In this document: piece by piece, positions 8,647 through 18,536 of the stretch | Numbering within the stretch: the first letter of the stretch is position 1 | Layout of the letters: each line of letters opens with the position of its first letter | Source: Sandaracinaceae bacterium | GTDB lineage: Bacteria > Myxococcota_A > Polyangia > Polyangiales > JAFGIB01 | Direction: 5' to 3' | DNA: 64,000 nt | Assembly: GCA_017881055.1 (NCBI GenBank) | Contig: JADGRF010000101.1 | Coordinates: 31,304-95,303, forward strand | Notes under the pieces: generated by a model | What the model saw: the letters and a program-made list of their open reading frames with translations, nothing else | The model's database searches: none | What the model was told of the DNA's origin: nothing | Made by a program: the position numbers and the translations under genes

Positions 8647-9857
8647 TAGACGCGCTCGATCAGCATTGCGATGCCTTGGCCCACGCCGATGCACATCGTG
8701 CAGAGCGCGTAGCGGCCTTGCGTTCGTGTCAGCTGGTACGTCGCGGTCGTGACCAGGCGTGCGCCGCTCATGCCGAGTGGATGGCCGAGCGCGATGGCTC
8801 CTCCGTACGGGTTCACGCGCGCGTCGTCGTCGGCCAGGCCGAGCTGACGCGTCACAGCGAGTGCTTGGGCGGCGAACGCTTCGTTCAGCTCGATCACGCT
8901 GAGGTCTGCGAGCGAGACGCCCGTCTTCGCCAGTAGTTTGCGAGTCGCCGGAGCGGGACCGATACCCATGATGCGCGGGGGAACGCCGGCGCTGACGCAT
9001 GCGACGATGCGTGCGCGCGGCGTAAGGCCGTACTTCTTCGCGGCCGCGGCCGACGCGATCAGGAGCGCGCAAGCGCCGTCGTTCACACCCGAGGCGTTGC
9101 CCGCGGTCACGCTGCCAGCCTCGCGAAACGGAGCCGGCAGCTTGGCGAGCGACTCGAGGGTCACGTCCGCGCGTGGGTGCTCGTCGCGTTCGACGTTCGT
9201 GACTCCGCCCTTGGCCCGCAGCGCTACCGGCGTGATCTCCGCGGCAAGAAAGCCTTGCTCCTGCGCGGCTGCGGTCTTCTTCTGGCTCGTCCACGCGAAG
9301 CGATCCTGATCGGCGCGCGTGACGTTGAAGTCAGCTGCGACGTTCTCTGCGGTCTCCGGCATCGAGTCGATGCCGTACTGCGCGTTCATCAACGGGTTCA
9401 CGAAGCGCCAGCCGATCGTGGTGTCGAAGAGCTCGGCGTTCCGCGAGAATGCCGTGGTGGCTTTGCCCTGTACGAACGGCGCACGTGACATCGATTCGAC
9501 GCCGCCAGCGATCACGAGCTCGGCTTCGCCCGTCTTGATCGCGCGCGCGGCCATGCTCACGGCGTCCATGCCGGAGCCGCACAAGCGATTGACGGTGGTG
9601 CCGGGAACGTCCACCGGCAGGCCCGCGAGCAAGCTAGCCATGCGGGCCACGTTGCGGTTGTCTTCGCCGGCTTGATTCGCGCAACCCAAGATCACGTCGT
9701 CGACCGCTGCGAAGTCGACCCCGGGATTGCGCTCGCGCAGGGCTTTGAGGGGTACTGCGCCGAGGTCGTCCGCACGTACGCCCGAGAGCACACCGCCGTA
9801 GCGGCCGATCGGAGTTCGGATCGCGTCGCAGATGAATGCCTCGTGGAGGGCCTGCAT
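8646..9857 (-). CDS. pcaF: 3-oxoadipyl-CoA / acetyl-CoA thiolase
   Basis: This 403-aa thiolase starts at [20 protein letters not shown]; two in-frame upstream Met codons exist, but family members begin here. Signature elements are all present: the acyl-accepting cysteine in [24 protein letters not shown], the NEAFA box, [14 protein letters not shown] and the second cysteine in [12 protein letters not shown]. The sequence style, especially [16 protein letters not shown], is that of PcaF/PaaJ 3-oxoadipyl-CoA thiolases, which split 3-oxoadipyl-CoA into succinyl-CoA and acetyl-CoA at the end of the beta-ketoadipate or phenylacetate pathway. No other pathway genes lie nearby, so a general acetyl-CoA acyltransferase role in beta-oxidation remains possible. 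The gene is divergent from the kinase gene that follows. Confidence 0.92.
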   Translation of the reverse strand: MQALHEAFICDAIRTPIGRYGGVLSGVRADDLGAVPLKALRERNPGVDFAAVDDVILGCANQAGEDNRNVARMASLLAGLPVDVPGTTVNRLCGSGMDAVSMAARAIKTGEAELVIAGGVESMSRAPFVQGKATTAFSRNAELFDTTIGWRFVNPLMNAQYGIDSMPETAENVAADFNVTRADQDRFAWTSQKKTAAAQEQGFLAAEITPVALRAKGGVTNVERDEHPRADVTLESLAKLPAPFREAGSVTAGNASGVNDGACALLIASAAAAKKYGLTPRARIVACVSAGVPPRIMGIGPAPATRKLLAKTGVSLADLSVIELNEAFAAQALAVTRQLGLADDDARVNPYGGAIALGHPLGMSGARLVTTATYQLTRTQGRYALCTMCIGVGQGIAMLIERV

Positions 9858-9958
9858 GTCTCTCTGTCTCTCGACGGTCATCGCAGGACCCGCCCCGCCA
9901 AATGCGCGTGCGCCTGACCCAAAAGACCGCGAACGTGACACTCTACACCATACGGACG
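9858..9958. promoter_or_regulatory. Divergent promoter region, thiolase / kinase
   Basis: About 100 bp separates the two divergent starts chosen here, and both promoters must lie in it or within the 5' ends. The stretch around gaacgtgacactctacacc is less GC-rich than its surroundings. I could not assign -35/-10 boxes with confidence. Confidence 0.35.
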
Positions 9959-12900
9959 ATGAGTAGCGGCTCGCCCCGAACCAGGCCGACGCGGGAAACC
10001 GCCTCGGGAACGAGGCCCAGTGCTCCGTTCCTCGGCACCCGCCGTTTTGCGCTGCGCAGGGCGCTGGGCGAGGGCAGCATGGGCGCCGTCTACCTCGTGT
10101 TCGATCGCCAAACGGGGACAGAGGTCGCGCTCAAGACGTTGCGGCGCGTGGATGCGTCGGGCATCTATCGGTTCAAGAGCGAGTTTCGCGCGCTCGCTGA
10201 TGTGAACCACCCCAACCTGGTGAAGCTGCACGAGCTGTTCTGCGAGAACGACGAGTGGTTCTTCACGATGGAGTACGTGCACGGGCACGACTTCCTGGAG
10301 CACGTCGTCGGACCGCAGCTGCGTCGCGGGGATCGTACGCCGCGCCCTACGAGAGAGGTCGATCTCGACGCCTGTGGCGAGCCGCTCGACCCGACCGAGC
10401 AGGTGCGCAGCCTCGAGCTGCTGTTTCCCTCGCCGCTGCGGGATCTGCAGCGCTTGCGCGACGTGATGCAGCAGATCGCGAGCGGCCTTTTGGCGGTGCA
10501 CGCCGCCGGTAAGCTGCATCGCGACTTGAAGTCCGACAACGTGCTGGTCACGCCCGACGGGCGCGCGGTGCTGCTCGACTTCGGCATTGCAGCAGAGCGC
10601 AGCGGTCAGCTGCACAAGACGCTCGATGCCGGCGTGATGGGCACGCCTGCGTACATGTCCCCGGAGCAAGCCGAAGGTCGCGCGGTCGACGAGGGCACCG
10701 ATTGGTATTCGCTCGGCGTGATGCTCTATGAAGCCCTGACCGGCGCCGTGCCGTTCGATGGCACGTACCTGCAGATCATCCAGCAGAAGCAGCACTTCGA
10801 TCCGCTGCCTCCGTCGCAGGTGGTCTCGGGCGTGCCAACGGACCTCGACGAGCTCTGCATGCAGCTTCTGGCGCGCGACCCGAGCGCGCGTCCACGCGGC
10901 GCAGCGGTGTTACGCGCGCTCGCGGGCAAGCGTGCCGCATCGACTCCGCCGCCGCGACCGAGCGTGTCGCCGGAGCTCATCCCGACCCTCGTGGGTCGCA
11001 AGACGCAGCTCGAAGCCCTGGACCAAGCGCTCGCGGCTACCGATGCGAATCATCCGGTGCTCGTGCTGGTGCACGGCGACTCCGGCATGGGCAAGACCGT
11101 GCTGGTGGAGTCGTTCCTGGCAGGCCTGCGTACGCGCGGCGAAACAGTCGTGCTCAAGGGTGCGTGCTACGAGCGTGAGAGCGTACCGTTCAAGGCGTTC
11201 GACAGCTTGATCGACACGCTCAGTCGCTACCTGCGTCGGCTGTCGCCGGTGCGTGCAGCGGAGCTGATCCCGCGCGACGTGCAGGCGCTCGCGCAGCTCT
11301 TTCCCGTACTGCGCCGCGTCGACGTGATCAAAGAAGCGAGGCGACGCACTCCGTTGCCGACCGACCCGCAGGAGCTGCGCCGACGCGCGTTCGTGGCGCT
11401 CAAGGAGATGTTCTCGCGCATCGCCGACCGCCATCCGCTCGTGCTCTTCATCGACGACTTGCAGTGGGGCGACGTCGACAGCGCGCGCCTGATCGCGGAT
11501 CTGTTGCAGGGCCCCGACAGCCCCGCGCTGTTGTGCGTGGGCACGTACCGCAGTGGCGAGGTCGCCGGGAGCAGCTGTCTGCAGACGCTGCTCATGCACA
11601 CGCGCGATGGTGCGCAGGCCGATCTGCGTCAGCTCGCGGTCGGGGCGCTCGCGCCCGAGGAATGCAACGAGTTGGCGCGCGAGCTGCTGGGCCAAGACGC
11701 GTGGCCCTGCGCCAGGGCCATCGGCTCCGAATCGCAAGGCTCCCCGTTCCTGCTGACGGAACTCGTGAGCTACGTGCAGAAGCGGCGCGAGCTCGACGGA
11801 AGACTCCCGGAGCTCGTCAGCCTGGAAGTGGCGCTCGCGGAGAGATTCGAGACGCTCTCGACGGCGGCGTGTCTGCTCCTCGAGCTGGTCTCGGTCGCAG
11901 CGCGGCCCGTGCCGGAGCACATGCTGTCGCTGGCAGCGACGTTCGACATCGACTTGCCCACCGCGCTCTCCGAGCTGCGCGGCTTGCGCCTTTTGCGCGG
12001 CGTGGCGCAGCGCTCGGTGCGCGCCGTCGACGTCTACCACGATCGCATCCGTCGCGCGGTGTTGGCCCGCTTGTCGGATGAAGCGCTCGTGCTCTGGCAT
12101 CGGCGCCTTGCCACCACGCTCGAAGCGAGCGGCAGCAAGGACCTCGAGGCGCTCACCCGGCATCTGCTCGGCGCGCGTGCGTTCATGCGCGCCAGCTTGT
12201 ACGCGCGGCGAGCCGCGGAGCAGGCACGAGGTGCGCTGGCCTTCGACAAGGCCGCTGAGCTCTACGCCGTGGCCGCCGAGCATTCGGTCGGCGATGCAGC
12301 AGAGCGGAGCGAGCTCCTGGCCGCCTGGGGCGAAGCGCTCGTGAACGCCGGCCGGGCGGCGCGCGCTGCAGACGTGTTCTTCGAGGCGGCGGCGCTCGCA
12401 CCGGTGGACGCTGCGCTCATGTTGCGCCGCAAGGCGGGCGTCGAGCTCCTGCGTGGCGGGTACTACGCGCGCGGTGTCGACGCGCTGCATGAGACTCTGG
12501 GGCAGTGGCAGCTGACGCTTCCGGCGTCGTTTCGCGAATCGTTCGGTCAGGCGCGTGTGCTGCGCGACACGCTTCGCCAGCGCGGCTTCGTGTTCGCGCG
12601 CCGAGCCGAGCACGAGGTCCCGCGGGACCAGATTGAGCGACTCGACACCGTGTTCTCGATCACGCTGGGCCTCTTGCTCACCGAGGTAGATCGCACGCTG
12701 CCTTTGGTCGTGCGCATCGTGCTCCACGCGCTCGACGCAGGTGAGCCAGCCCGGATTGCCTGCGCCCTGTGCCTGTTCCACGTGTACGTCGATGGGGGCA
12801 TGGCGACCGTGCTCGGTGACAAGGCGCTCGGTGCGCTCGAGTTGGCGCAGACCTTGGCTGCGCGAACCGACGACGCGCGTGCGCGAGCGTGGGTGCTCTT

Positions 12901-13777
12901 CGCACGCGGACACGAGAGCATGCGACGCGGCGAGCTGACGCAGGCGACGCTGAAGCTTGCTCAAGCCGAAGAAGCGTTCCGCACGCGCTGCGCAGCAAGC
13001 GCTGCCGAGATGCGCTTGTGTCGGCAGCTGTTGGCGTCACTCGTGGTGTATGGCTCTGGGCTGGACGGTGGAGAACGCTGCGAGGAGTGGGTGCGTGAGG
13101 CGGAGGATCACGGCGACATCGCGAGCGCCATTCGGCTGCGCTTGCTCGCCACAGGGCATTCGCTCGCCCAGGACGCGCCCGAGCGCGTCGAGCGCTATTG
13201 TGCGGAAGCCGAGACCCGGCCCGACTTCGATCTCACCGGCTTTGCGCGCCAGGTCTCGCGAAGTCAGGTCGATCTGTATCGCGCCGATGCGGCCGCGTGT
13301 CGCGCCGATATCGACGGCTTCGATGGGTTCTTCACGTCTGCGCTGGCGTCCGTACCGTTGTGGTCGGCGCAGTGTCACGTGTTGCGCGCTCAGCTCGCGG
13401 TCTGCGCGAGCGCTCTCGCTGTCGAAGCTGAACGCGACTTGCTGCTCGGGCGAGCCGATACCGAGATCGGCCTCGCCGAGAAGCTCGGGCTGCGCTGCTT
13501 TCTGCCGCACATCCAGCTCCTGCGCGCAGCCGTGGCCGCGGGCCGCAGCGAGCCCGAGCTTGCACTGCGCTGGCTCGACGCGCTGCTCGATGCGTCCGAG
13601 ACACGCCGTGAGCTGCCCGTGGTCGCGGCCTGCGCGCGCTTGCGCAAAGGTGAACTGCTCGGCGGCCACGCAGGCGCGCTGCTCGTGGAACAGGCCGATG
13701 CCGATCTTCGTGCGCGTGGCGTGCGCAACCCGGCGGTATTCTCTGGCTTGTATGCACCGCTGGGGGTGCAGGCTTGA
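9959..13777 (+). CDS. Ser/Thr protein kinase with AAA-type ATPase and TPR-like C-terminus
   Basis: I chose the ATG at 9959 (MSSGSPRTRP), giving 1272 aa; the longer track ORF runs into the thiolase gene. An intact Hanks-type kinase occupies about residues 30-320: glycine loop GEGSMGAVY, VALK lysine, HRDLKSDN, DFG and GTPAYMSPEQA, with an insertion before the catalytic loop. A STAND/AAA_16-like ATPase follows, with Walker A GDSGMGKT near residue 374 and Walker B LFIDDLQWGDVDSARL near 497. The remaining 600 or so residues are Ala/Leu/Arg-rich helical repeats of TPR type. Such proteins act as cytoplasmic signalling hubs. It is a clear paralogue of the kinase at 23981-27841, and the pair brackets the PKS/NRPS genes, suggesting they sense or control that cluster (inference). 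It converges on the PKS gene with 6 bp between stops. Confidence 0.92.
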   Translation: MSSGSPRTRPTRETASGTRPSAPFLGTRRFALRRALGEGSMGAVYLVFDRQTGTEVALKTLRRVDASGIYRFKSEFRALADVNHPNLVKLHELFCENDEWFFTMEYVHGHDFLEHVVGPQLRRGDRTPRPTREVDLDACGEPLDPTEQVRSLELLFPSPLRDLQRLRDVMQQIASGLLAVHAAGKLHRDLKSDNVLVTPDGRAVLLDFGIAAERSGQLHKTLDAGVMGTPAYMSPEQAEGRAVDEGTDWYSLGVMLYEALTGAVPFDGTYLQIIQQKQHFDPLPPSQVVSGVPTDLDELCMQLLARDPSARPRGAAVLRALAGKRAASTPPPRPSVSPELIPTLVGRKTQLEALDQALAATDANHPVLVLVHGDSGMGKTVLVESFLAGLRTRGETVVLKGACYERESVPFKAFDSLIDTLSRYLRRLSPVRAAELIPRDVQALAQLFPVLRRVDVIKEARRRTPLPTDPQELRRRAFVALKEMFSRIADRHPLVLFIDDLQWGDVDSARLIADLLQGPDSPALLCVGTYRSGEVAGSSCLQTLLMHTRDGAQADLRQLAVGALAPEECNELARELLGQDAWPCARAIGSESQGSPFLLTELVSYVQKRRELDGRLPELVSLEVALAERFETLSTAACLLLELVSVAARPVPEHMLSLAATFDIDLPTALSELRGLRLLRGVAQRSVRAVDVYHDRIRRAVLARLSDEALVLWHRRLATTLEASGSKDLEALTRHLLGARAFMRASLYARRAAEQARGALAFDKAAELYAVAAEHSVGDAAERSELLAAWGEALVNAGRAARAADVFFEAAALAPVDAALMLRRKAGVELLRGGYYARGVDALHETLGQWQLTLPASFRESFGQARVLRDTLRQRGFVFARRAEHEVPRDQIERLDTVFSITLGLLLTEVDRTLPLVVRIVLHALDAGEPARIACALCLFHVYVDGGMATVLGDKALGALELAQTLAARTDDARARAWVLFARGHESMRRGELTQATLKLAQAEEAFRTRCAASAAEMRLCRQLLASLVVYGSGLDGGERCEEWVREAEDHGDIASAIRLRLLATGHSLAQDAPERVERYCAEAETRPDFDLTGFARQVSRSQVDLYRADAAACRADIDGFDGFFTSALASVPLWSAQCHVLRAQLAVCASALAVEAERDLLLGRADTEIGLAEKLGLRCFLPHIQLLRAAVAAGRSEPELALRWLDALLDASETRRELPVVAACARLRKGELLGGHAGALLVEQADADLRARGVRNPAVFSGLYAPLGVQA

Positions 13778-13783
13778 GCTGCG

Positions 13784-16700
13784 TCAGCCTGTTTCGTCCT
13801 CGACCGCAAGGCGTACGACGCTGGATTGCTCGTCCGCCGAGATCACGCGTCTGCGTGACAGCAGCGGATGCGCCAGCGCGCGAACCTCGCTCGCGCGCTC
13901 GCCGGTCTCTCGCGCAGGGGGCTCGCTCGGCGTCGCACGTGCCGCATCGAGCGGCGCGGGCCAATAGCGCTGGCGCTCGAAGGGATAGCTCGGCAGCGAC
14001 ACTTTGTGTCGCGCTCGACCCGACTCGAAGGCGTTCCAGTCCACGTTGCCACCGGCCACGTAGAACGCGGCCAGGGCAGTAAGCAGCGGGGGATGTGCAT
14101 CGTGGTGATCGGCGAGCAGCGCGAAGCGAGTTGCGCTGCGCGAGCCGTGCGCGCCGAGATCGAAGCACAGTGTGGGATCGAGCGCGTCCAATGCAGCCAA
14201 GCCTTCGTCGGGCCTGTGCTCGTGATAGATGTGCGCGCTGAAGTGCGCCGACCCGGGGACCTCGTCTGCACGCCACGCGCGACCGACTGAGCCGGAGACG
14301 AACGGGATCGTGGGCGCTCGGTACTTGATCGAGCGCAGAACGGCTTTCAGATCCCGTGGCGTGCCGGTGAGCGGCGCTCCCGCGTGGAAGCTGGCACGCA
14401 GCGCGGCTCGCTGCGCCACCGTGACGAGTGCGTCTTCCCACGCCATCACGCCGGCAGCGCACGCAGCGAGGTACTCGCCGGCGCCTTGGCCGAGCACGCA
14501 CGCGGGTGTGACTCCCCAGCTGCGCAGCAGCATGAAGAGCGCGTGATCGAGCGCCGCAGCGCACGTCGGGCCGAGCGCGTCGGACACCAGTGCTCCGGCT
14601 GGCGTGTCGAACAGCGCCGCAGATGGCGGCACGGCAACGTGCTGGCGGAGCACGTCGTCAGCATGCAGCAGAGCGCGGCGAAACTCGGGCTCGCACTCGA
14701 AGAGCGTCGCACCCGTGCCGGTGTAGATCGGGCGCTCGCGGAAGATCAGCGCCAACTGCAGCGGCGGCTCGCTCGCGCCAGCCGCGCCCATGCGTTCGGA
14801 GGGCGTGTCGCTGCGTAGCAGCTGACGCTGCAGCGCTTCGTTGCTATCGGCGATGAAGGCGGCGCGCACGGGAAAGTGCGCGCGACCGGTGCTCGCCGTA
14901 AAGCACAGGTCCGGCAGGGCCAGTCGATCGAGTCTCCTCGCCCAGCGCTGCCGCTGCCGCTGCAGAGCGTTCGCCGTGCGAGCCGAGAGCGTCAGCAGGT
15001 GCACCGAGCGCTCCCGGTGTTCCTCGGCTCGTGGCTCGACGTGACGCTGCAGCGGCGCCTCGCCCAGCACGACGTGCGCATTCGTACCGCCGAAGCCGAA
15101 GCTGCTTGCACCTGCGTAGCGTGTCCGGTCTCCCCGCGGCCAGCGCGTGGGCACCGTGGGAAAGGTCAGCGACCAGCGCGCGACGTCGATGTCCGGATGC
15201 ACGTCGCGCAGGTGCAGATTCGGCGGGATCTCCTCGCCGTGCAGCGCCAGCGCAGCTTTGATCACGCTTGCCATGCCCGACGCGGCCTCGAGGTGGCCGA
15301 TGTTGCTCTTGACCGCGCCCAGCAGGCACGGTCGCTCGCGCGCGTGGCCGTCGAGCACGGCGCCGATCGCGCGCGCTTCCACGGTGTCGGCGAGCGGCGT
15401 ACCGACGCCGTGCGTCTCGATGTAGTCGACGTCCTCGGGACCGATGCCGGCGTCGGCAAACGCGCTGCGCAGCAAGCGTTCCTGCGCGGGTCCGCTCGGC
15501 GCCATGATCCCGTTCGACGCACCGTCGTGGTTCACCGCCGACCCGGCAACCACGGCGTAGATGCGGTTGCGCGCGCGCACGGCATCCGACACGCGCTGCA
15601 GGATCACTACGCCACCGCCCTCGCCGCGCACGAAGCCGTCGGCGCGTGCATCGAACGCTTTGCAGCGGCCGTCTTTGGCGAGCGCGTGCGCCTTCGAAAA
15701 GAACACGAATGGCTCGGGCGTGAGCAGCGCGTTGACACCGCCCACGATCGCGTGCGTGAGCTCACCGCGCCGCAGCGCGGTCGTCGCGTGCGCCAGCGCC
15801 ACCAGCGACGACGCACAGGCGGCATCGATCGTCATGCTCGGGCCGCGCAGATCGAGGAAGTACGAGAGTCGGTTGGCGATCAAGCTCTTGGCGTTGCCGG
15901 TGCCGTAGTCCGCGTCGACCAGCTGTGGGTGCCGACCGAGCAAGAGCGTGAAGTCTCCCGAGCTGGCACCCGCGAACACGCCGGTCTGCGTGCCGGCCAG
16001 CGTGCTTGGCGCGATCCCGGCATCCTCCAGCGCTTCCCAGGAGAGCTCGAGAAACAAGCGTTGCTGCGGATCCATCAGCGTCGCTTCGCGGCGTGAGATC
16101 CCGAAGAAGCTCGGGTCGAAGCGATCGATGTCCTCGATGAAGCCGCCCCAGCGCGTGGCGATCTTGCCGGGTGCGTCGGCATCCGGATCGTACAGCCCGT
16201 CCAGAGAGAAGTGCGACTCCGGAATCTCGGTGATCGCGTCGACCCCGTGCCGGAGCAGGTCGTGGTACGCGCGCAGATCGGGTGCGCCGGGAAACCGGCA
16301 GCTCATACCGACGATGGCGATCGCGTCGTCGAGTGGAGCGGCGGCGCCAGGGCTTCGCCGCGCGCCGGCGGACGCGCTGCCGTGCGCGCCCGCGCGCGTG
16401 GTTGGACGGCTCCCGGCCTCGGTGCAAAGCGCGCGCGCCAAGCCGGCGATGGTGGGGTTGTCGTACGTGATGGTGGATGGCAACGTGACGTCGAAGCGCG
16501 TGCACAGTGCGTCCGTCAGCTCGACGGCCATCACCGAATCGACTCCGTAGCGGGCGAGGGGAGCGGTGTCGTCGATGCTGCTCGGGTGCAGACCGAAGCG
16601 CTCTGCCAAGCGCTCTCGTAGAAACGTAGCGATGGCTTCGGCGCGCGGATCGAGCGGGACGGGCCGAGTCCAGGTCCGTGACGCGCGCTGCGAATCGGCG

Positions 16701-18427
16701 GAGTCGGTGGTGGTGCGCGGAGCGTCCCAGCGTGCAACGACCGACAGCTCGCCGCCCAGAAAAGCAGCGCGCATCGCGCTACGCCGAACCTTGCCGCTCG
16801 AGGTCTTGAGCAGGCTGCCCTTCTTCAGCAGCACGACCGCGTGCGCTGCCAGCTCGTGCTGCTCGCGGATCGTTTCGAGAATGGGATCGAGCAGCGCGTG
16901 CGGGTCGCGGCCGGCACGATGATCGAGCTCCTGCACGACAACCACGCGCTCTTCGTCGTCGACCGAGACTCCAAAGGCCGCGCCGGTGTCTGCCAGCAAC
17001 GCGGGGTCGACACGCTGCACCGTACGCTCGATATCCTGCGGATGGTGTTTCTGACCGCGCACGACGATCAGATCCTTGAGCCGACCTGAGATGAACAGCT
17101 CGCCCTCGTATACGAAGCCGAGGTCGCCCGTGCGCAGAAACGGGCCCTCGTGAGTGTCGGTGAGATGCGCCGCGAAGGTGTGCTCGGTCGCGTCCAGGCG
17201 ATTCCAGTAGCCTGAGGCTACGGACGGGCTCGTCAACCAGATCTCACCGACGCTGCCGGGCTCGAGCGCCAGCCCGCGCTCGGGGTCCACGATTTCGAAG
17301 CGCCCGCCACCGATCGCAGCACCGCAGCCAACCATGCAACGCGCCGGCTCTCCGTCGCGCGCTCGTCGCGCGTGGCCGTGGGCGAGCTGCTCCGTGCTGA
17401 ATGAAACCAGCTTCGGGCCGCGTTCGAGCGGTCCACCGGAGAAGAGCAGCGTGGTCTCCGCCATGCCGTAGCTCGGATAGAAGGCACGGCGGTCGAAGCC
17501 GTGGGGCTCGAACGCGCTGCTGAACGCGTCGAGCGTGCTTGCGTCGATCGGCTCGGCCCCGTTCCAGACGACACGCAGCGAAGACAGATCGAGCTCGACC
17601 CGCTGCTCGGGTCGGATTCGCTGGACGCAGTGCCGGAACGCGAAGCTCGGCCCGCTGGTGACGCTGGCGCGGTAGTGCGAGATGGCGCGCAGCCAAGCGA
17701 GCGGCCGCCGCAAGAACGTCTCCGCGCCCAGGTGCAACGCAGTGGCGCCCGCGAATAGCGGGTGCAAGGTGCCGCCGATCAAGCCGAAGTCGTGATACGG
17801 CGGCATCCAATTCAGCCACGGTCCGTCGAGCGGAGTGCGCTCGACGACGCTCGCGATCATGCGTTGGTTGGCGACCAGCTGCGCGTGCGTGATCACGACG
17901 CCCTTCGGCTCGGCCGTCGATCCCGAGGTGTACTGCAAGATGCATGCGGTCTCGCCACGGAAGTCCGGTCGGCGCCACTGCTCTGCGTCGGCAAGTGCAA
18001 CGCAGTCGCTGGGCAGCCAGTCGATGCCGGCGAGCTCGGGCAGCCCTGCGCATTGCGCGGCAATTTCAGCAGTGCTCACCGCGAGCACGATTCGAGCATC
18101 CGCGATGATTGCGCGCGCGCGCTCCGCGGCTCGAGCCAAGCTGTGCTGACGCGGCGGATAAGCGGGAACGGCGATCGCGCCTGCGTAGAGACAACCCAGG
18201 ATCGCGCACGTGTAGTCGATGCCGGCGCGCTGCAGAATCAACACGGGGCGGCCCTGCATTCCGCGATCCTGCAGCGCAACCGCCAGCGCACGCGCGCGAC
18301 GGTCCAACTCGGCGTAGCTCAGCGAGGTCAAGACCTCATGCTCGTCGATCCAGCCGAACGCGCGAACATCAGCGCGCGCCGACGCGTGTGCGGCTACGAC
18401 GTCAATCAGCGTGTGGGGGTAGCTCAA
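13784..18427 (-). CDS. FAAL-ACP-KS polyketide synthase with degenerate AT and truncated DH stub
   Basis: The start is probably the TTG at 18427, which has AGGAG seven bases upstream; the track start at 18463 is a GTG that adds 12 residues. The product is about 1547 aa. Order of domains: fatty acyl-AMP ligase (LQYTSGSTAEPKG near 161), ACP (YGVDSVMAVEL, Ser near 629), then a complete ketosynthase (cysteine in DAACASS near 869, histidines in ETHGVGT and SNIGHLEA). An acyltransferase-like region follows in which GHSxG reads GQGAGEY near 1312, so the nucleophilic serine and its preceding histidine are both gone. The protein ends within 28 residues of HPLLSRRR, the usual first motif of a dehydratase. 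It should activate and load a fatty acid, but extension needs an external AT or does not occur. It is divergent from the NRPS gene. Confidence 0.9.
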   Translation of the reverse strand: MSYPHTLIDVVAAHASARADVRAFGWIDEHEVLTSLSYAELDRRARALAVALQDRGMQGRPVLILQRAGIDYTCAILGCLYAGAIAVPAYPPRQHSLARAAERARAIIADARIVLAVSTAEIAAQCAGLPELAGIDWLPSDCVALADAEQWRRPDFRGETACILQYTSGSTAEPKGVVITHAQLVANQRMIASVVERTPLDGPWLNWMPPYHDFGLIGGTLHPLFAGATALHLGAETFLRRPLAWLRAISHYRASVTSGPSFAFRHCVQRIRPEQRVELDLSSLRVVWNGAEPIDASTLDAFSSAFEPHGFDRRAFYPSYGMAETTLLFSGGPLERGPKLVSFSTEQLAHGHARRARDGEPARCMVGCGAAIGGGRFEIVDPERGLALEPGSVGEIWLTSPSVASGYWNRLDATEHTFAAHLTDTHEGPFLRTGDLGFVYEGELFISGRLKDLIVVRGQKHHPQDIERTVQRVDPALLADTGAAFGVSVDDEERVVVVQELDHRAGRDPHALLDPILETIREQHELAAHAVVLLKKGSLLKTSSGKVRRSAMRAAFLGGELSVVARWDAPRTTTDSADSQRASRTWTRPVPLDPRAEAIATFLRERLAERFGLHPSSIDDTAPLARYGVDSVMAVELTDALCTRFDVTLPSTITYDNPTIAGLARALCTEAGSRPTTRAGAHGSASAGARRSPGAAAPLDDAIAIVGMSCRFPGAPDLRAYHDLLRHGVDAITEIPESHFSLDGLYDPDADAPGKIATRWGGFIEDIDRFDPSFFGISRREATLMDPQQRLFLELSWEALEDAGIAPSTLAGTQTGVFAGASSGDFTLLLGRHPQLVDADYGTGNAKSLIANRLSYFLDLRGPSMTIDAACASSLVALAHATTALRRGELTHAIVGGVNALLTPEPFVFFSKAHALAKDGRCKAFDARADGFVRGEGGGVVILQRVSDAVRARNRIYAVVAGSAVNHDGASNGIMAPSGPAQERLLRSAFADAGIGPEDVDYIETHGVGTPLADTVEARAIGAVLDGHARERPCLLGAVKSNIGHLEAASGMASVIKAALALHGEEIPPNLHLRDVHPDIDVARWSLTFPTVPTRWPRGDRTRYAGASSFGFGGTNAHVVLGEAPLQRHVEPRAEEHRERSVHLLTLSARTANALQRQRQRWARRLDRLALPDLCFTASTGRAHFPVRAAFIADSNEALQRQLLRSDTPSERMGAAGASEPPLQLALIFRERPIYTGTGATLFECEPEFRRALLHADDVLRQHVAVPPSAALFDTPAGALVSDALGPTCAAALDHALFMLLRSWGVTPACVLGQGAGEYLAACAAGVMAWEDALVTVAQRAALRASFHAGAPLTGTPRDLKAVLRSIKYRAPTIPFVSGSVGRAWRADEVPGSAHFSAHIYHEHRPDEGLAALDALDPTLCFDLGAHGSRSATRFALLADHHDAHPPLLTALAAFYVAGGNVDWNAFESGRARHKVSLPSYPFERQRYWPAPLDAARATPSEPPARETGERASEVRALAHPLLSRRRVISADEQSSVVRLAVEDETG

Positions 18428-18536
18428 GCTCGCACTCCTGCCGCAACGCAACGTACAATGCACATACTTGTGAGTCGAGCTACACTATGGTTACGTTTCT
18501 TGCACAGTTGTACGGCGCGGCTCCTCGAGCTGGCTC
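18428..18536. promoter_or_regulatory. Shared divergent promoter region of the PKS and NRPS genes
   Basis: This roughly 109-bp gap between the two megasynthase starts is clearly less GC-rich than the flanking genes (for example acatacttgtgagtcgag and ctatggttacgtttcttg). It contains the AGGAG ribosome-binding site of the PKS gene at 18435-18439, minus strand. A short ORF, MVTFLAQLYGAAPRAGS (18487-18540), ends in TGA overlapping the NRPS GTG start as GTGA; it could be a leader peptide, but that is unproven. No operator or -10/-35 pair is convincing. Confidence 0.5.

Noticed and set aside
9836-9958. Upstream part of the kinase 1 ORF
   Set aside because: It overlaps the 5' end of the thiolase gene and does not look coding; the ATG at 9959 fits the domain start.
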